Source: Aquimarina sp. (GTDB taxonomy: Bacteria > Bacteroidota > Bacteroidia > Flavobacteriales > Flavobacteriaceae). From it: a stretch of DNA of 9,432 nt. Numbering within the stretch: position 1 is the stretch's first letter; each line of letters opens with the position of its first letter. Made by a program: the position numbers and the translations under genes. Positions 1 through 6,659 of this stretch are shown here, piece after piece. A model generated the notes under the pieces. That model was not told the origin of the DNA. It made no database searches and was given only the letters and a program-made list of their open reading frames with translations. Where the stretch lies: contig JAHDEF010000059.1 in the NCBI GenBank assembly GCA_020628975.1, positions 1 through 9,432 of the forward strand, read 5' to 3'.

Positions 1-671
1 CAGAAGCTCAAATTCGAGGTTATAAACCAGGGCGATTTAGTTTTAATGTAAAAGGTGGGCGTTGTGAAACCTGTTCGGGTGGTGGTTTACGAGTAATTGA
101 AATGAACTTTCTACCTGATGTACATGTTGAATGTGAAACTTGTCAAGGAAAACGTTTCAATCGTGAAACACTAGAAATTAGATATAAAGGAAAATCAATT
201 TCTGATGTATTGAACATGACTATCAACGAGGCTTGTGATTTCTTTGAACCTATCCCTAAAATTTTCAGAAAATTAAAAACAATTCGAGATGTCGGTTTAG
301 GCTACATTACACTAGGGCAGCAATCGACAACGCTTTCTGGTGGAGAAGCGCAACGTATTAAATTAGCCAGTGAATTATCTAAACGAGACACGGGAAACAC
401 CATTTATATTTTAGATGAACCTACCACTGGTTTGCATTTTGAAGATGTACGCGTACTTATGGAGGTTATTGACAATTTGGTAGAAAAAGGAAATACGGTA
501 TTAATTATTGAACACAATATGGATGTCATCAAATTAGCCGATTATATTTTTGATATAGGTCCCGAAGGCGGAAAAGGGGGCGGAAAGTTAGTCGCAAAAG
601 GTACACCTGAGCAAGTTGCTAAATCAAAGAAAAGTCACACCGCTCGATTTCTGAAAGAAGAATTGAAATAG
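1..671 (+). CDS. uvrA: UvrA, excinuclease ABC subunit A (3' end only)
   Basis: UvrA is the DNA-damage-sensing ATPase of nucleotide excision repair; it dimerises, scans DNA and loads UvrB in the cytoplasm. The reading frame is open from base 3, so only the last 222 residues of a roughly 940-residue protein are present. Seen directly: a zinc-finger arrangement CxxC-x19-CxxC (codons at 63, 72, 132 and 141), the flanking UvrA-typical GYKPGRFSFN and MNFLPDVHVEC, the second ABC signature LSGGEAQRIKLA (from 333), Walker B IYILDEPTTGL and the H-loop IIEHNMDVI. The glycine-rich stretch near the end and the closing GTPEQVA are also usual for UvrA. The ATG at 102 is internal and is not the start. The gene ends in TAG and converges on the epimerase gene with about 100 bases between them, where I see no convincing terminator hairpin. 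Confidence 0.98.
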   Translation, partial: EAQIRGYKPGRFSFNVKGGRCETCSGGGLRVIEMNFLPDVHVECETCQGKRFNRETLEIRYKGKSISDVLNMTINEACDFFEPIPKIFRKLKTIRDVGLGYITLGQQSTTLSGGEAQRIKLASELSKRDTGNTIYILDEPTTGLHFEDVRVLMEVIDNLVEKGNTVLIIEHNMDVIKLADYIFDIGPEGGKGGGKLVAKGTPEQVAKSKKSHTARFLKEELK

Positions 672-771
672 TAAAAACTCCAAATATCAACGACTTATAA
701 ACGCTTATTATACCATTTCCTCTTATTATGCATGTGGCTATCATTGAGATAAGTTTGCATTTGAATTTAAG

Positions 772-1677
772 TCAACCAAGCAAATCATTCAATGCTACAT
801 CAATTTTTGGGTATTTAAATTGGTAATTGTGTTGTCTAATTTTCCCTGAGCACACACGCTGACTTGACAATACTAATTGCGCCATTTCACCCAATAATAG
901 TTTCGCCACAAAAGCAGGAATATTTGGAAAAAAAACGGGTTTTTCTAGTGCGCTACCAATAGCTTTTATAAGCTTATTTTGTGAAACAGCATCGGGTGCC
1001 ACTCCATTAAACACTCCTCCTAAATCATTTTTTGCTAAAAAAATAAATATACCCGCTAAGTCTTTTACATGTATCCAACTTTGCCATTGCTTTCCTGATG
1101 CAAAAGCACTTCCTACTCCAAATTTAACAGGCTGTGCCATTTTAGGTAAGGCTCCTCCTTTATCAGAAAGCACCAAACCAATACGAACTTTAGATACTTT
1201 CAAACCAATAGTTGAAAAATTATCTACCTCTTCTTCCCATTTTTCAACTACATTCCCTAAAAAATCGTCGCTTTTATCTGTAGATGATTCCATATAGTAT
1301 TTGGTAAGCGAATCCGGATAAATTCCTATAGCACTTGCCGAAATGATTTGAGTAACACTATGATCTATTTTTTGTAGACTTTCTAATAGTAATCTCGAAG
1401 TATCTATTCTACTATTTAAAATAACTTTTTTATAGCTTTCCGTCCATCGTTTAGCTACTGTAGCCCCAGCTAAATGAATGATTTTAGTGACACCTTTGAA
1501 TGCATTTAGATCAATTTCTTTGGTTTTAGGATTCCAAAAAAAACCTTGCTCATTTTCAGTTGCACGAATCTTATCTTTACTTGTCGTTAAATAATGCACC
1601 TTAATTCCCTGATCGGCACATTGCTTAGTTATAACACTACCGACCAATCCTGTAGCCCCTGTAATTAAATAAGTCAT
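772..1677 (-). CDS. SDR-family epimerase, TIGR01777 / YfcH type
   Basis: This is a predicted cytoplasmic NAD(P)-dependent sugar-epimerase-like protein of 301 residues, normal for the TIGR01777 (YfcH, SDR39U1) family, whose substrate is generally unknown. Visible motifs: the Rossmann loop GATGLVG at residues 7-13, the family block IIHLAGATVAKRW near 65-77, the SASAIGIYP segment that matches the usual SAxGxY region near 112-120, the GLVLSDKGGALPKM block, and WIHVKDLAGIF. The C-terminal DUF1731-like part carries LLGEMAQLVLSSQRV and ends with the usual alternating YPKIDVALNDLL. A TTG one codon upstream (1678-1680) could also serve as a start, but the ATG gives the standard MTYLITGATG beginning. 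A perfect -7 box lies 14 bases upstream. The gene faces uvrA and diverges from the mscS-type gene; it shows no functional link to either. Confidence 0.93.
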   Translation of the reverse strand: MTYLITGATGLVGSVITKQCADQGIKVHYLTTSKDKIRATENEQGFFWNPKTKEIDLNAFKGVTKIIHLAGATVAKRWTESYKKVILNSRIDTSRLLLESLQKIDHSVTQIISASAIGIYPDSLTKYYMESSTDKSDDFLGNVVEKWEEEVDNFSTIGLKVSKVRIGLVLSDKGGALPKMAQPVKFGVGSAFASGKQWQSWIHVKDLAGIFIFLAKNDLGGVFNGVAPDAVSQNKLIKAIGSALEKPVFFPNIPAFVAKLLLGEMAQLVLSSQRVCSGKIRQHNYQFKYPKIDVALNDLLG

Positions 1678-1690
1678 CAACCTTTTCTTT

Positions 1691-1698
1691 CAAAAGTA
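1691..1698 (-). promoter_or_regulatory. Candidate promoter -7 box for the epimerase gene
   Basis: Read on the minus strand this is TACTTTTG, a perfect match to the Bacteroidota -7 consensus TAnnTTTG. A second, weaker match (TATACTTG) lies just upstream at 1706-1699. No clear TTTG -33 box sits at the usual distance. A start a few bases downstream of the box would leave a very short leader of about 8-10 bases before the ATG at 1677, so the assignment is plausible but not certain. Confidence 0.4.
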
Positions 1699-1721
1699 CA
1701 AGTATAAGTTTGGTTGTACTT
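1694..1721. repeat. 8-bp inverted repeat in the divergent promoter region
   Basis: AAGTACAA at 1694-1701 is matched exactly by its reverse complement TTGTACTT at 1714-1721, with 12 bases between. The half-sites are 20 bases apart centre to centre, about two helical turns, and the left arm overlaps the -7 box proposed for the epimerase gene. This geometry would suit a dimeric repressor, but no regulator is identified and chance palindromes are common in AT-rich DNA. Confidence 0.45.
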
Positions 1722-1739
1722 ATTTTTTGTAACGTCTTT

Positions 1740-1819
1740 AACAATTAGAATTTTAAATATCTTAGCCATATCATTAAATTCGAGCTAGGCTTTAAAATGC
1801 TCTACCGCAACAATTAGAA
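1740..1819. repeat. 11-bp direct repeat upstream of the mscS-type gene
   Basis: The 11-mer AACAATTAGAA occurs exactly at 1740-1750 and again at 1809-1819, 69 bases apart in the same orientation. The second copy ends 9 bases before the start codon of the mechanosensitive channel gene. It could mark a regulator site or be chance in AT-rich DNA. I found no convincing -33/-7 promoter pair for the downstream cluster in this region. Confidence 0.5.
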
Positions 1820-1828
1820 ATCTATTTC

Positions 1829-2719
1829 ATGGTTCAAGAAACCAATTCAAACATTAAAGGCGTAATAGAATTTTTAGATCAATCGATTCTGCATAAAGTA
1901 GTAGACGTATTGATTTATAAAATCAATTTGGGTGAGCACTTCAGCATAAGTCTTATCGGACTTATAGCTATCGTTGCGACCTTTTATATAACAAAACGAG
2001 TACTTCGGATTGCTACAAACGTAATTTCAAAAAGACTTACCGAAGAAAACCAATCAAAATTTAAATCGCTTTTTACTTTTGGAAAGTACGTGGTATACGC
2101 GCTTATTTTCTTTAGTGTATGCCAAAGTATTGGAGTAAATATCACTCCATTATTAACCGCTTCGGCAGCTTTACTTGTAGGGGTTGGTTTAGCCTTACAA
2201 ACACTTTTTCAGGATATTCTATCTGGTATTTTTATACTTGTTGATAAAACATTGAAAGTGGGCGATATTATCGAAATTGAAGATGAGGTAGCTAAAGTAG
2301 AAGAAATTAAATTAAGAACTACAAGAGCAGTGACTATCGAGAATAAGGTAATGATTATCCCCAACCATAAATATTTGACCAATAATCTATACAATTGGAC
2401 ACAAAACGACAAGATTGTAAAATCTTCGGTTTCAGTGGGAGTTGCTTATGGAAGCAACACTAAACTAGTCAGTGAATTACTAATTAAAGCCGTTCAGGAT
2501 CATTCCGATACCTTAAATTACCCTAAGCCTGAAGTTTTTTTTGAAAACTTTGGCGATAGCGCCTTAGAATTTAAAATTGTTTTTGGCGTTAATAAAAGTA
2601 TTGTCGCACATAAATATCGTAGTGATATTCGCTTTGCAATTGATCGATTGTTTAGAGAACACCAAATTAAAATACCATTTCCGCAAAGAGTGGTACATCA
2701 CCTAAATAGCAGCACATAA
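1829..2719 (+). CDS. Small-conductance mechanosensitive channel, MscS family (short form)
   Basis: This is an inner-membrane channel that opens under membrane tension to release solutes during hypo-osmotic shock. It has 296 residues, close to E. coli MscS. Three hydrophobic segments are visible at about 39-58, 84-103 and 107-138. The last is the pore-lining helix, with the alanine/glycine-rich TASAALLVGVGLALQTLFQD followed by SGIFIL, the signature of the family. The cytoplasmic beta domain follows (VGDIIEIEDEVAKVEEI, then the IPNHKYL motif near 177-183, aligning with the usual IPN), then an alpha/beta domain to the end. The ATG gives a normal N-terminus. The gene leads a tight cluster: the next gene starts 2 bases after its stop. 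The family is secure; that it mainly senses turgor rather than doing a specialised job is inferred. Confidence 0.95.
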   Translation: MVQETNSNIKGVIEFLDQSILHKVVDVLIYKINLGEHFSISLIGLIAIVATFYITKRVLRIATNVISKRLTEENQSKFKSLFTFGKYVVYALIFFSVCQSIGVNITPLLTASAALLVGVGLALQTLFQDILSGIFILVDKTLKVGDIIEIEDEVAKVEEIKLRTTRAVTIENKVMIIPNHKYLTNNLYNWTQNDKIVKSSVSVGVAYGSNTKLVSELLIKAVQDHSDTLNYPKPEVFFENFGDSALEFKIVFGVNKSIVAHKYRSDIRFAIDRLFREHQIKIPFPQRVVHHLNSST

Positions 2720-2721
2720 CT

Positions 2722-3885
2722 ATGTCTAGAATTTTAATTATTGAAGATGAATCGGCTATTCGCCGCGTATTAAAAAAAATTCTTTCTGAAGAAAGTGATA
2801 CCTATGAAGTTTTTGAAGCTGAAGATGGATTGGCAGGAATAGAAATGGTTAAAAAGGAAGATTTTGATCTTATTATTTCAGATATAAAAATGCCTAAAAT
2901 GGATGGTGTTGAAGTATTGGAAGCGGTAGGAAAAATAAAACCTGAAATTCCGATGATTATGATTTCTGGCCATGGGGAGCTGGAAACTGCAGTACAAACC
3001 ATGCGATTGGGTGCTTTTGATTATATTTCGAAACCCCCCGATTTGAACCGTCTTTTAAATACCGTTAGAAACGCACTCGATAGAAAAAATTTAGTCGTAG
3101 AAAATAAACGCTTGAAAAAGAAAGTTTCTAAAAACTATGAAATTATCGGAGCATCGGAAGCTATCGCTGATATCAAAGATATGATTGAAAAAGTGGCTCC
3201 TACCGAAGCTCGTGTATTAATAACAGGTGCTAATGGAACTGGTAAAGAATTAGTAGCTCATTGGATTCACGAAAAAAGTGAACGCTCGAAAGGCCCTTTT
3301 ATTGAGGTGAACTGCGCTGCTATTCCTTCTGAATTAATTGAAAGTGAATTATTCGGTCATGTCAAAGGGGCTTTTACTTCAGCCAATAAAGATCGAGCTG
3401 GTAAATTTGAAGCGGCAAATGGAGGCACTATTTTTTTAGATGAAATTGGAGATATGAGTCTTTCTGCGCAAGCTAAAGTACTCCGTGCCTTGCAAGAAAG
3501 TAAAGTACAACGCGTTGGAAGTGATAAAGACATAAAAGTTGATGTACGTGTTGTAGCCGCAACTAATAAAGACCTGAAAAAAGAAATTGAAGACAAAAAA
3601 TTTCGGGAAGATTTATATCATCGCCTAGCGGTTATCTTAATTAAGGTACCTGCATTGAATGATCGTCGTGACGATATCCCTTTACTAGTAGAGCATTTCG
3701 CCAAAAAAATTGCAGCATCACAGGGTGCTGTACCTAAAAAATTTACCTCAAAAGCGGTTGCATTGCTTCAAAAATATAATTGGACAGGAAATATTAGAGA
3801 ATTGCGTAATGTGGTCGAACGCTTACTTATTTTAGGTGGTGCTGAAGTTGATGAAAAAGATGTTAAAGCCTTTGCTTCGAAGTAA
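2722..3885 (+). CDS. Sigma-54-dependent NtrC-like response regulator lacking a DNA-binding domain
   Basis: This 387-residue two-component regulator is expected to activate RNA polymerase carrying sigma-54 by ATP hydrolysis. The receiver domain (about 3-115) has the acidic pair E8/D9, phosphoacceptor D54, S82 and K104. The AAA+ domain (about 140-371) has Walker A GANGTGKE at 169-176, Walker B TIFLDE at 236-241, the FREDLYHRL block at 294-302 and sensor II GNIRELRN at 356-363. Two things are odd. The sigma-54-contacting loop reads GAFTSA (216-221) instead of the canonical GAFTGA. The protein also stops about 25 residues after sensor II, leaving no room for the Fis-type helix-turn-helix seen in full NtrC (about 470 residues). 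HTH-less activators such as FlgR are known, so this is not necessarily a truncation. No partner histidine kinase lies in the window. The gene sits 2 bases after the channel gene and 1 base before the next. Confidence 0.95.
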   Translation: MSRILIIEDESAIRRVLKKILSEESDTYEVFEAEDGLAGIEMVKKEDFDLIISDIKMPKMDGVEVLEAVGKIKPEIPMIMISGHGELETAVQTMRLGAFDYISKPPDLNRLLNTVRNALDRKNLVVENKRLKKKVSKNYEIIGASEAIADIKDMIEKVAPTEARVLITGANGTGKELVAHWIHEKSERSKGPFIEVNCAAIPSELIESELFGHVKGAFTSANKDRAGKFEAANGGTIFLDEIGDMSLSAQAKVLRALQESKVQRVGSDKDIKVDVRVVAATNKDLKKEIEDKKFREDLYHRLAVILIKVPALNDRRDDIPLLVEHFAKKIAASQGAVPKKFTSKAVALLQKYNWTGNIRELRNVVERLLILGGAEVDEKDVKAFASK

Positions 3886-3886
3886 G

Positions 3887-4414
3887 ATGAAAAATTTACT
3901 CGTAATAATCTTTACGCTTTTTGTCGGTAATCAGATTGGGGCGCAACATAATCCAAAAAATTGGGTGATTGGGGCACAAGCTACAAGTCCGTTTTCTGGG
4001 TTAGATTTGGCAGGGGCTACGCTACAAGTTAATTATGCTTCTAATTGCTATACTACCTTCGTTAATGAATTTACTGCTTTTAATGTTTTTGACACCCCTT
4101 ACTATCAAGGAGCATCGAGTGTAACCCTCATTATCAATAATTTCGAACGGCAGCATTTTTTTCTTACAGGTGGGCTTGGATTAAGCCTTACGAAACTAAA
4201 TCTTCAAAAAGAGGAGCTTGATGATGCTTTTTTTGTGTTTTCACAAGGTAACTATCACCTATCTACTGTGTTCAAAATAAGAGGCTTATTACAATTTAAT
4301 AAATGGTTTTTTTGGACTTCTGAGATTAACGTTAACACGCTTGGCGATAATTTTGTAACTTTTTCTACTGGAATAAATTATGAATTGCCGCAATTGAAGG
4401 CACGAAGTCGATAA
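3887..4414 (+). CDS. Secreted or outer-membrane-like protein of unknown function
   Basis: I do not recognise this 175-residue protein. It starts with a clear Sec signal peptide: MKNLL, a hydrophobic core to about residue 15, then a likely signal peptidase I site after IGAQ (residues 17-20). The rest is rich in aromatic residues and alternates polar and hydrophobic residues, with repeated turn-like glycines and asparagines (TGGLGLSLTKLNL, FVTFSTGINYEL). That pattern suits a small beta-barrel or other beta-rich envelope protein, but this is inference. The start at 3887 lies 1 base after the regulator's stop; an in-frame ATG at 3836 lies inside the regulator gene and would bury the signal peptide, so it was rejected. 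The next start is 4 bases after this stop, so it is clearly co-transcribed with both neighbours. Confidence 0.8.
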   Translation: MKNLLVIIFTLFVGNQIGAQHNPKNWVIGAQATSPFSGLDLAGATLQVNYASNCYTTFVNEFTAFNVFDTPYYQGASSVTLIINNFERQHFFLTGGLGLSLTKLNLQKEELDDAFFVFSQGNYHLSTVFKIRGLLQFNKWFFWTSEINVNTLGDNFVTFSTGINYELPQLKARSR

Positions 4415-4418
4415 TACT

Positions 4419-5279
4419 ATGAAATCACTAAAAGCAAGCCACTCTTTTGAAATTAAAAATAGTACCACAAAACTAAATGAATTTACGGATGATGAAGCCA
4501 AAGAAAAGCTCAAAAAAGTCCGCAGTAAATTAAGCGACTTACAAGAAAAATTATATGCACACGGAAAATATTCTGTGCTTATTTGCTTACAGGGAATGGA
4601 TACTTCGGGTAAAGATAGCTTGATACGCGAGGTCTTTAAAAAATTTAATACTAGCGGTATTGAAGTCCATAGTTTTAAAGTGCCAACCGAATTAGAACTG
4701 AAGCACGATTATTTATGGAGACATTATATTAAACTACCACCACGAGGAAAATTTGGTGTTTTTAATCGTACCCACTACGAAAATGTATTGGTTACTAAAG
4801 TACATCCTGAATATATTTTAGGTGAAAACATTCCTGGAATTAATGATGTATCTGATATTAATGATGATTTTTGGGCCGCTCGATATGAACAAATTCGAAA
4901 CTTCGAGAAGCACTTAACAGATAATGGTACTATAGTTTTTAAATTCTTCTTGAACCTATCTAAAGATGAACAAAAACGCCGATTGATAAGACGCATTGAA
5001 AAAGAAGAAAAAAACTGGAAATTTTCGTCAAGTGATTTAAAAGAGCGTAAACTTTGGGATGAATATCAGGTGTGTTACGAAAAGGCTATTCAAGAAACTT
5101 CTACAGAAAATGCGCCTTGGTATGTAATACCTGCCGATTCTAAACCAATAGCGCGATACTTAGTAGCTAAAACAATTTTTGAAAAATTAGATACCTTCAA
5201 TGACATTGAAGAACCTGAGTTAGACGAAGAAACAAAGAATAATCTTTTGGACTATTTGAAACAGTTAAATGAAGAATAA
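4419..5279 (+). CDS. ppk2: PPK2-family polyphosphate:nucleotide phosphotransferase
   Basis: PPK2 enzymes move phosphate between inorganic polyphosphate and nucleotides, generally making ADP/ATP or GTP from lower phosphates. The 286 residues are normal for a single-domain PPK2. Visible motifs: Walker A GMDTSGKD at 59-66, the lid-side KVPTELELKHDYLWR (87-101), and the Walker-B-like VFNRTHYENVLV at 114-125, where the usual acidic position of the classical motif is N116, a variant I recall in other short PPK2 proteins. Downstream are FKFFLNLSKDEQKRRL, WKFSSSDLKER and APWYVIPADSKP, all usual for PF03976. Whether it phosphorylates NMP, NDP or both cannot be read here. It starts 4 bases after the envelope-protein gene and is followed after 24 bases by the exporter gene. 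Confidence 0.95.
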   Translation: MKSLKASHSFEIKNSTTKLNEFTDDEAKEKLKKVRSKLSDLQEKLYAHGKYSVLICLQGMDTSGKDSLIREVFKKFNTSGIEVHSFKVPTELELKHDYLWRHYIKLPPRGKFGVFNRTHYENVLVTKVHPEYILGENIPGINDVSDINDDFWAARYEQIRNFEKHLTDNGTIVFKFFLNLSKDEQKRRLIRRIEKEEKNWKFSSSDLKERKLWDEYQVCYEKAIQETSTENAPWYVIPADSKPIARYLVAKTIFEKLDTFNDIEEPELDEETKNNLLDYLKQLNEE

Positions 5280-5303
5280 ATTTACCTTCGTTTAAAAAAC
5301 AAA

Positions 5304-6644
5304 TTGCGACAATACACTAAAGAATTTTATACTAACACTACACTTGCGCTACCTGTTATAATTGGGCAAGTAGGGCAAGTGGCTGTGGGTATTGTTGACA
5401 ATGTTATGGTCGGCAAACTAGGTGCGGCTTCTTTAGCCGCCGTTTCACTAGGCAATGGAATCTTTTTTGTTGTGATGTCCATAGTACTCGGCTTTTCTAT
5501 GAGCATAACGCCATTAATTGCGCAGTTTCATGGAGAGAAAAACACTCATCAAGGTAGTAAAGTCGCTTCTTATGGCTTACTTACTTGTGGGATATTGGGC
5601 GTTATTTTATTTGGTGTCATAAAAGTCATCCAATTATTTATTGGCAATTTCAAGCAACCTGAAGAAGTTGTGCAAATTGCTGTTCCGTATTTAAGTGTTA
5701 TTGCCGTTTCAATGATTCCGTATGCTTTATACCAAGCGTCAAAACAATTTTCTGATGGTATGTCACTCACCAAATTATCAATGATTGCTACTATGATTGG
5801 TAATGTGCTGAACATATTTTTGAACTATATCTTAATTTTTGGTAAGTGGGGAAGCCCACAATTTGGAGTAACAGGTGCGGGAATTGGAACGTTAATTTCA
5901 AGAATTGTGATGTTTCTTGCACTATTCCTTCTTATTAAAAGACAAAAAGATTTAAAGTCTTATTTCAAGAATATTAATTTCCAAAATTTTGAATGGTTTC
6001 AAGTGCAACGCTTGCTAAAACTAGGTTTTCCCATAGCATTACAATTACTGTTTGAATTTGCTTTTTTTACGATGTCTATTTTTATGGCAGGTAGTTTAAG
6101 TGTCAACGCTCAGGCTGCCAATCAAATTGCCTTAAATGTAGCTTCGCTAACTTTTATGGTGGCTGTTGGCTTTGGGGTGGCTGCGACCATTAGGGTCGGA
6201 AATCAATTGGGAAAAAAAGACATTCCAAACTTAATTCGTATTTCAAAATCAATACTCTTATTGACGGCTATAATTCAATTGATTTTTGGAATTATTTTCA
6301 TTTTTGTTCGGCAATGGATACCGACACTTTATGTTGACGAATTCGAGGTAATTAGTATTGCTGCCGAATTATTATTAATTGTTGCATTGTTTCAATTAAG
6401 TGACGGATTGCAGGTAACCTTACTCGGTTCATTACGGGGGTTACTTGATGTAAAAGCCCCTACCCTAATTTTATTTATAGCTTATTGGATTATAGGGTTT
6501 CCACTTATGTATTTTCTTAGCAAAATTATTGATCTTGGAGCGCTAGGTATTTGGATAGCATTATTTACTGGGCTAAGTGTATCTGCCATTTTATTATTCT
6601 ATCGCTATAGAAAACTTACTCAAAAAATTAGTTTAGAAAATTAG
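5304..6644 (+). CDS. MATE-family multidrug/Na+ (or H+) antiporter
   Basis: This 446-residue inner-membrane exporter has the usual MATE length and about twelve hydrophobic segments in two halves. The first half carries LALPVIIGQVGQVAVGIVDN followed by VMVGKLG (about residues 14-40), the typical first-helix block. The second half opens near 235 with KLGFPIALQLLFEFAFF, and AVGFGVAATIRVGNQLG near 290-306 is the matching conserved block. Such proteins pump cationic drugs or metabolites using Na+ or H+ gradients; the substrate cannot be told. The start is TTG: no ATG is available upstream after the in-frame PPK2 stop at 5277-5279, and the first in-frame ATG would remove the first helix. It follows ppk2 by 24 bases and is probably in the same operon. 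It converges on the lipoprotein gene, with only 15 bases between stop codons. Confidence 0.94.
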   Translation: MRQYTKEFYTNTTLALPVIIGQVGQVAVGIVDNVMVGKLGAASLAAVSLGNGIFFVVMSIVLGFSMSITPLIAQFHGEKNTHQGSKVASYGLLTCGILGVILFGVIKVIQLFIGNFKQPEEVVQIAVPYLSVIAVSMIPYALYQASKQFSDGMSLTKLSMIATMIGNVLNIFLNYILIFGKWGSPQFGVTGAGIGTLISRIVMFLALFLLIKRQKDLKSYFKNINFQNFEWFQVQRLLKLGFPIALQLLFEFAFFTMSIFMAGSLSVNAQAANQIALNVASLTFMVAVGFGVAATIRVGNQLGKKDIPNLIRISKSILLLTAIIQLIFGIIFIFVRQWIPTLYVDEFEVISIAAELLLIVALFQLSDGLQVTLLGSLRGLLDVKAPTLILFIAYWIIGFPLMYFLSKIIDLGALGIWIALFTGLSVSAILLFYRYRKLTQKISLEN

Positions 6645-6657
6645 CCTAGAAAACTAG
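6634..6657. repeat. 13-base imperfect tandem repeat at converging gene ends
   Basis: TAGAAAATTAG at 6634-6644 is followed by TAGAAAACTAG at 6647-6657, one mismatch in 11 bases with a 13-base period. The first copy contains the exporter's TAG stop and the second fills the gap to the lipoprotein stop. TAGTTT (6629-6634) and AAACTA (6651-6656) could also pair as a weak stem, but I do not call a terminator. Confidence 0.35.
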
Positions 6658-6659
6658 TA

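Noticed and set aside
672..771. A terminator hairpin between the converging uvrA and epimerase genes.
   Set aside because: No stable stem followed by a T run is visible; only scattered short AT complementarity.
1788..1800. A GG...GC pair upstream of the mscS-type gene resembling a sigma-54 promoter.
   Set aside because: The spacing is 9 bases instead of the strict 10, and the surrounding bases do not fit TGGCAC and TTGC.
3357..3596. Minus-strand open frames inside the regulator, channel, ppk2 and exporter genes, and plus-strand frames inside the lipoprotein gene.
   Set aside because: They lie wholly or mostly within well-supported genes on the opposite strand and their products resemble no family; they are shadows of real coding sequence.
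3836..3886. An upstream in-frame ATG that would extend the secreted protein by 17 residues.
   Set aside because: It overlaps the regulator's coding end and places a charged extension ahead of a good signal peptide starting at 3887.
4755..4793. N116 in the Walker-B-like motif of PPK2 as a sign of an inactive enzyme.
   Set aside because: The FNRTHYE form is, as far as I recall, normal among short PPK2 proteins, and the Walker A and other conserved blocks are intact.
5255..5290. A possible internal promoter for the MATE gene (TTTG at 5255 and TACCTTCG at 5283).
   Set aside because: The -7 box has a mismatch and the 24-base spacing is longer than usual; most of it lies within the end of ppk2.
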